Shown in pieces: positions 62,487 to 64,000 of a stretch of DNA of 64,000 nt. A model generated the notes under the pieces. That model was given only the letters and a program-made list of their open reading frames with translations. It searched no databases and had not been told where the DNA came from. Within the stretch, counting starts at the first letter, position 1; each line of letters starts with the position of its first letter. The position numbers and the translations under genes were made by a program. Source of the stretch: Argentina anserina (taxonomy: Eukaryota > Streptophyta > Magnoliopsida > Rosales > Rosaceae); assembly GCF_933775445.1 (NCBI RefSeq), contig NC_065878.1, forward strand, positions 23,386,395 to 23,450,394, given 5' to 3'.

Positions 62487-62988
62487 CTATAAACATGCAT
62501 GCACGTAATTACACATTATACTTGTGAAAATCTACACATTACATTACTTGGGTAAGCGTACAGAGGGGAGTCGTCTATGGTACACAGCCGTATACCATAA
62601 ATATATTTACAATTGATTAAACAAAATTACAACATTGACAACAAAATTATGACATTCATTTTACACATTTACATATAATTGAATAAAATTACTATCATTA
62701 CAACAATTTGTTTAAAAACTTAAATAATTATTCGTTTTACCACAATGAAAACAAATTTGTAGTCATATTTGTAAATGTGGGTACCTAAGAAAATTCCCAT
62801 AGAGAGGACTAAAACATCGTCCTCTTGCAAAAATTTAAAGAAAGGAAAAATGTTACAAGGAAGAACGAAGAAGGACAAACACAAATATCCCTCAACCAAT
62901 TAAGAAACAGCTATCATAAACAAAAATTAGGAAAACCTAATCGATCTCTATTACAGTGACTCACCATAAAATTTGGAATTGAATTCCA
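62487..62988. other. Intergenic between two gene relics
   Basis: AT-rich; several 'acaaaatta' words near 62620-62700. No missing CNGC exons are recognisable. Confidence 0.35.
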
Positions 62989-63390
62989 CTAGGTCAAACC
63001 ATCTAAAGAAACACCAAAATTAACAAGATTGTCAGCAACTTGATTGCCCTCATAAAAAATATGACTCGATCTAAAATGCAGTTGGGAGATACAATACAAG
63101 CAATTGGACCATTCCACACGAAGACTCTAATGAACTACATGAGAAAACTGTAAATAAAGAAGAATAAGAGAAGAATCCACATCTAATCATATGAACTTCA
63201 AATCTCTAACTCAAGCTAGTTCAATAGCCTTAATGATTGTCATGACTTCTGCAACAATTAAACTAGAGATATCAACAATATAAGAGAAAACACTTAAAAC
63301 TGAATCTCTGTAGTCTCTATAAACACCACCATAGTTTACCTTATTAGAACTAATTTTTCATGCTCAATCAATCTTAACCTTGATCTAACC
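62989..63390 (-). pseudogene. Degenerate RNase H-like (RVT_3) retroelement relic
   Basis: On the minus strand one frame reads GGVYRDYRDSVLSVFSYIVD, then AEVMTIIKAIELA, then LKFI-LDVDSSLIL, and ends FYEGNQVADNLVNFG with a stop. This is the order of the plant RNase H-like domain found in non-LTR retrotransposons: G-G-V-x-R-D, the A-E-x-x-A-x-x-x-G-I/A-E-L-A helix, then the D-S and G-N-x-V-A-D motifs. It contains several stops (after ELA, after KFI, and others). Whether it came from a LINE or a domesticated RNase H gene cannot be settled. No reverse transcriptase sequence lies upstream to the window end. Confidence 0.7.
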
Positions 63391-64000
63391 AAAAAGAGGG
63401 ATTAACTAGTTCACCTAAATAAGTCGAGAATCTCAACTCCATTTTTAATTAAGCACATGCATGATAAACTTTTTAATTTGGTATATTATAGCCTTATAGA
63501 TGCCATATGAAAGATTAACTCATCTAAAATTTGGCTCCGGCCAATATGATATTGATCTGGTGAAAATAATATTAAAGGGGCACGCCACGTAAAATATATG
63601 ACGGGTAAATATAATTTATCATCTTTAGGAAACTTGTACATATATTTTGTCGGGTTGTTGGTACTAAAGCTAAGGATTCCCAACGAGAAACCCTATTGAA
63701 ATGAGACGGACTAAACTCACCACCTGAATATGCTAGGATTCTTGCTTGAACAGATGATGAACATATGGAATAAAGTTTGGTTTATTACTTGACAATATGA
63801 ACGCGCAATGTTATACAAACTGAGAAACGACCTAAAGAGATCAAACATGAACTCACCAAAATAATACATTACAACAACTTACGTCTTGCTATGCCCAATG
63901 TTCTAAATATCTCGATATATTCTTGATATATTCCCGATATTAAGAAAACGAAACGATAAATTGCTTATCAGTATATTTTATCGGTCAACCAAAAAAAACA
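63391..64000. other. Right edge, no gene seen
   Basis: AT-rich; ends with 'gatatattcttgatatattcccgatatt', a short repeated phrase. A GATATATC/CGATATT-type word also occurs near 9520-9580. Nothing coding is supported. Confidence 0.35.

Overview
This is nuclear DNA from a dicot plant. The evidence is GT-AG introns throughout, AT-rich intergenic space, short non-autonomous retroelements and MITE-like fold-backs, and plant-specific gene families. A rosid, perhaps Rosaceae, is my guess from protein similarity alone; the sequence does not prove it.

Layout. (1) 88-2936 (-): 5' part of an Arg/Asp/Glu-rich nuclear protein gene that runs off the left edge. (2) 5450-9381 (+): PAP14/ORG1-type plastid protein, a pseudokinase fused to a fibrillin domain. 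(3) 10692-12773 (+): SFT2-like vesicle-trafficking membrane protein, followed by a decayed tandem copy of its 3' end. (4) 14.2-18.3 kb: a TE nest with a solo LTR and a three-LTR tandem TRIM, both with exact target-site duplications, and a fold-back element. (5) 18.3-27.4 kb: about 9 kb with no gene I can support. (6) 27846-37219 (+): complete 21-exon NADH-dependent glutamate synthase, 2213 aa. (7) 37991-38739 (-) and 38935-39258 (+): a head-to-head pair of small mitochondrial genes (KGD4/MRPS36-like and SDHAF4) sharing a 195-bp promoter. (8) 41711-44179 (+): ATL21-like RING-H2 receptor-like E3 ligase. (9) 46431-48124 (+): clade A PP2C with ABRE-type motifs upstream. (10) 53963-56810 (+): spermine synthase. 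(11) 57273-59905 (-): CNGC1-like cyclic-nucleotide-gated channel, convergent with spermine synthase. (12) 62.1-62.5 kb: a frameshifted CNGC exon relic. (13) 63.0-63.4 kb: a decayed RNase H-like retroelement relic.

Functional links. Several genes match Arabidopsis chromosome 5 neighbours as I recall them: At5g53440/53450/53460 (RD-rich protein, ORG1, GLT1) and At5g53120/53130 (SPMS, CNGC1). This is conserved microsynteny, not an operon-like pathway. The nearest thing to a functional unit is the divergent mitochondrial pair, whose predicted products act at neighbouring TCA-cycle steps. Exon boundaries were assigned by hand: every listed junction has GT/AG and keeps frame. I found no convincing new biological system. 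The most unusual items are the multimeric TRIM, the in-frame stop-free introns in GLT1 and SPMS, the divergent TCA pair and the CNGC without a recognisable IQ segment.
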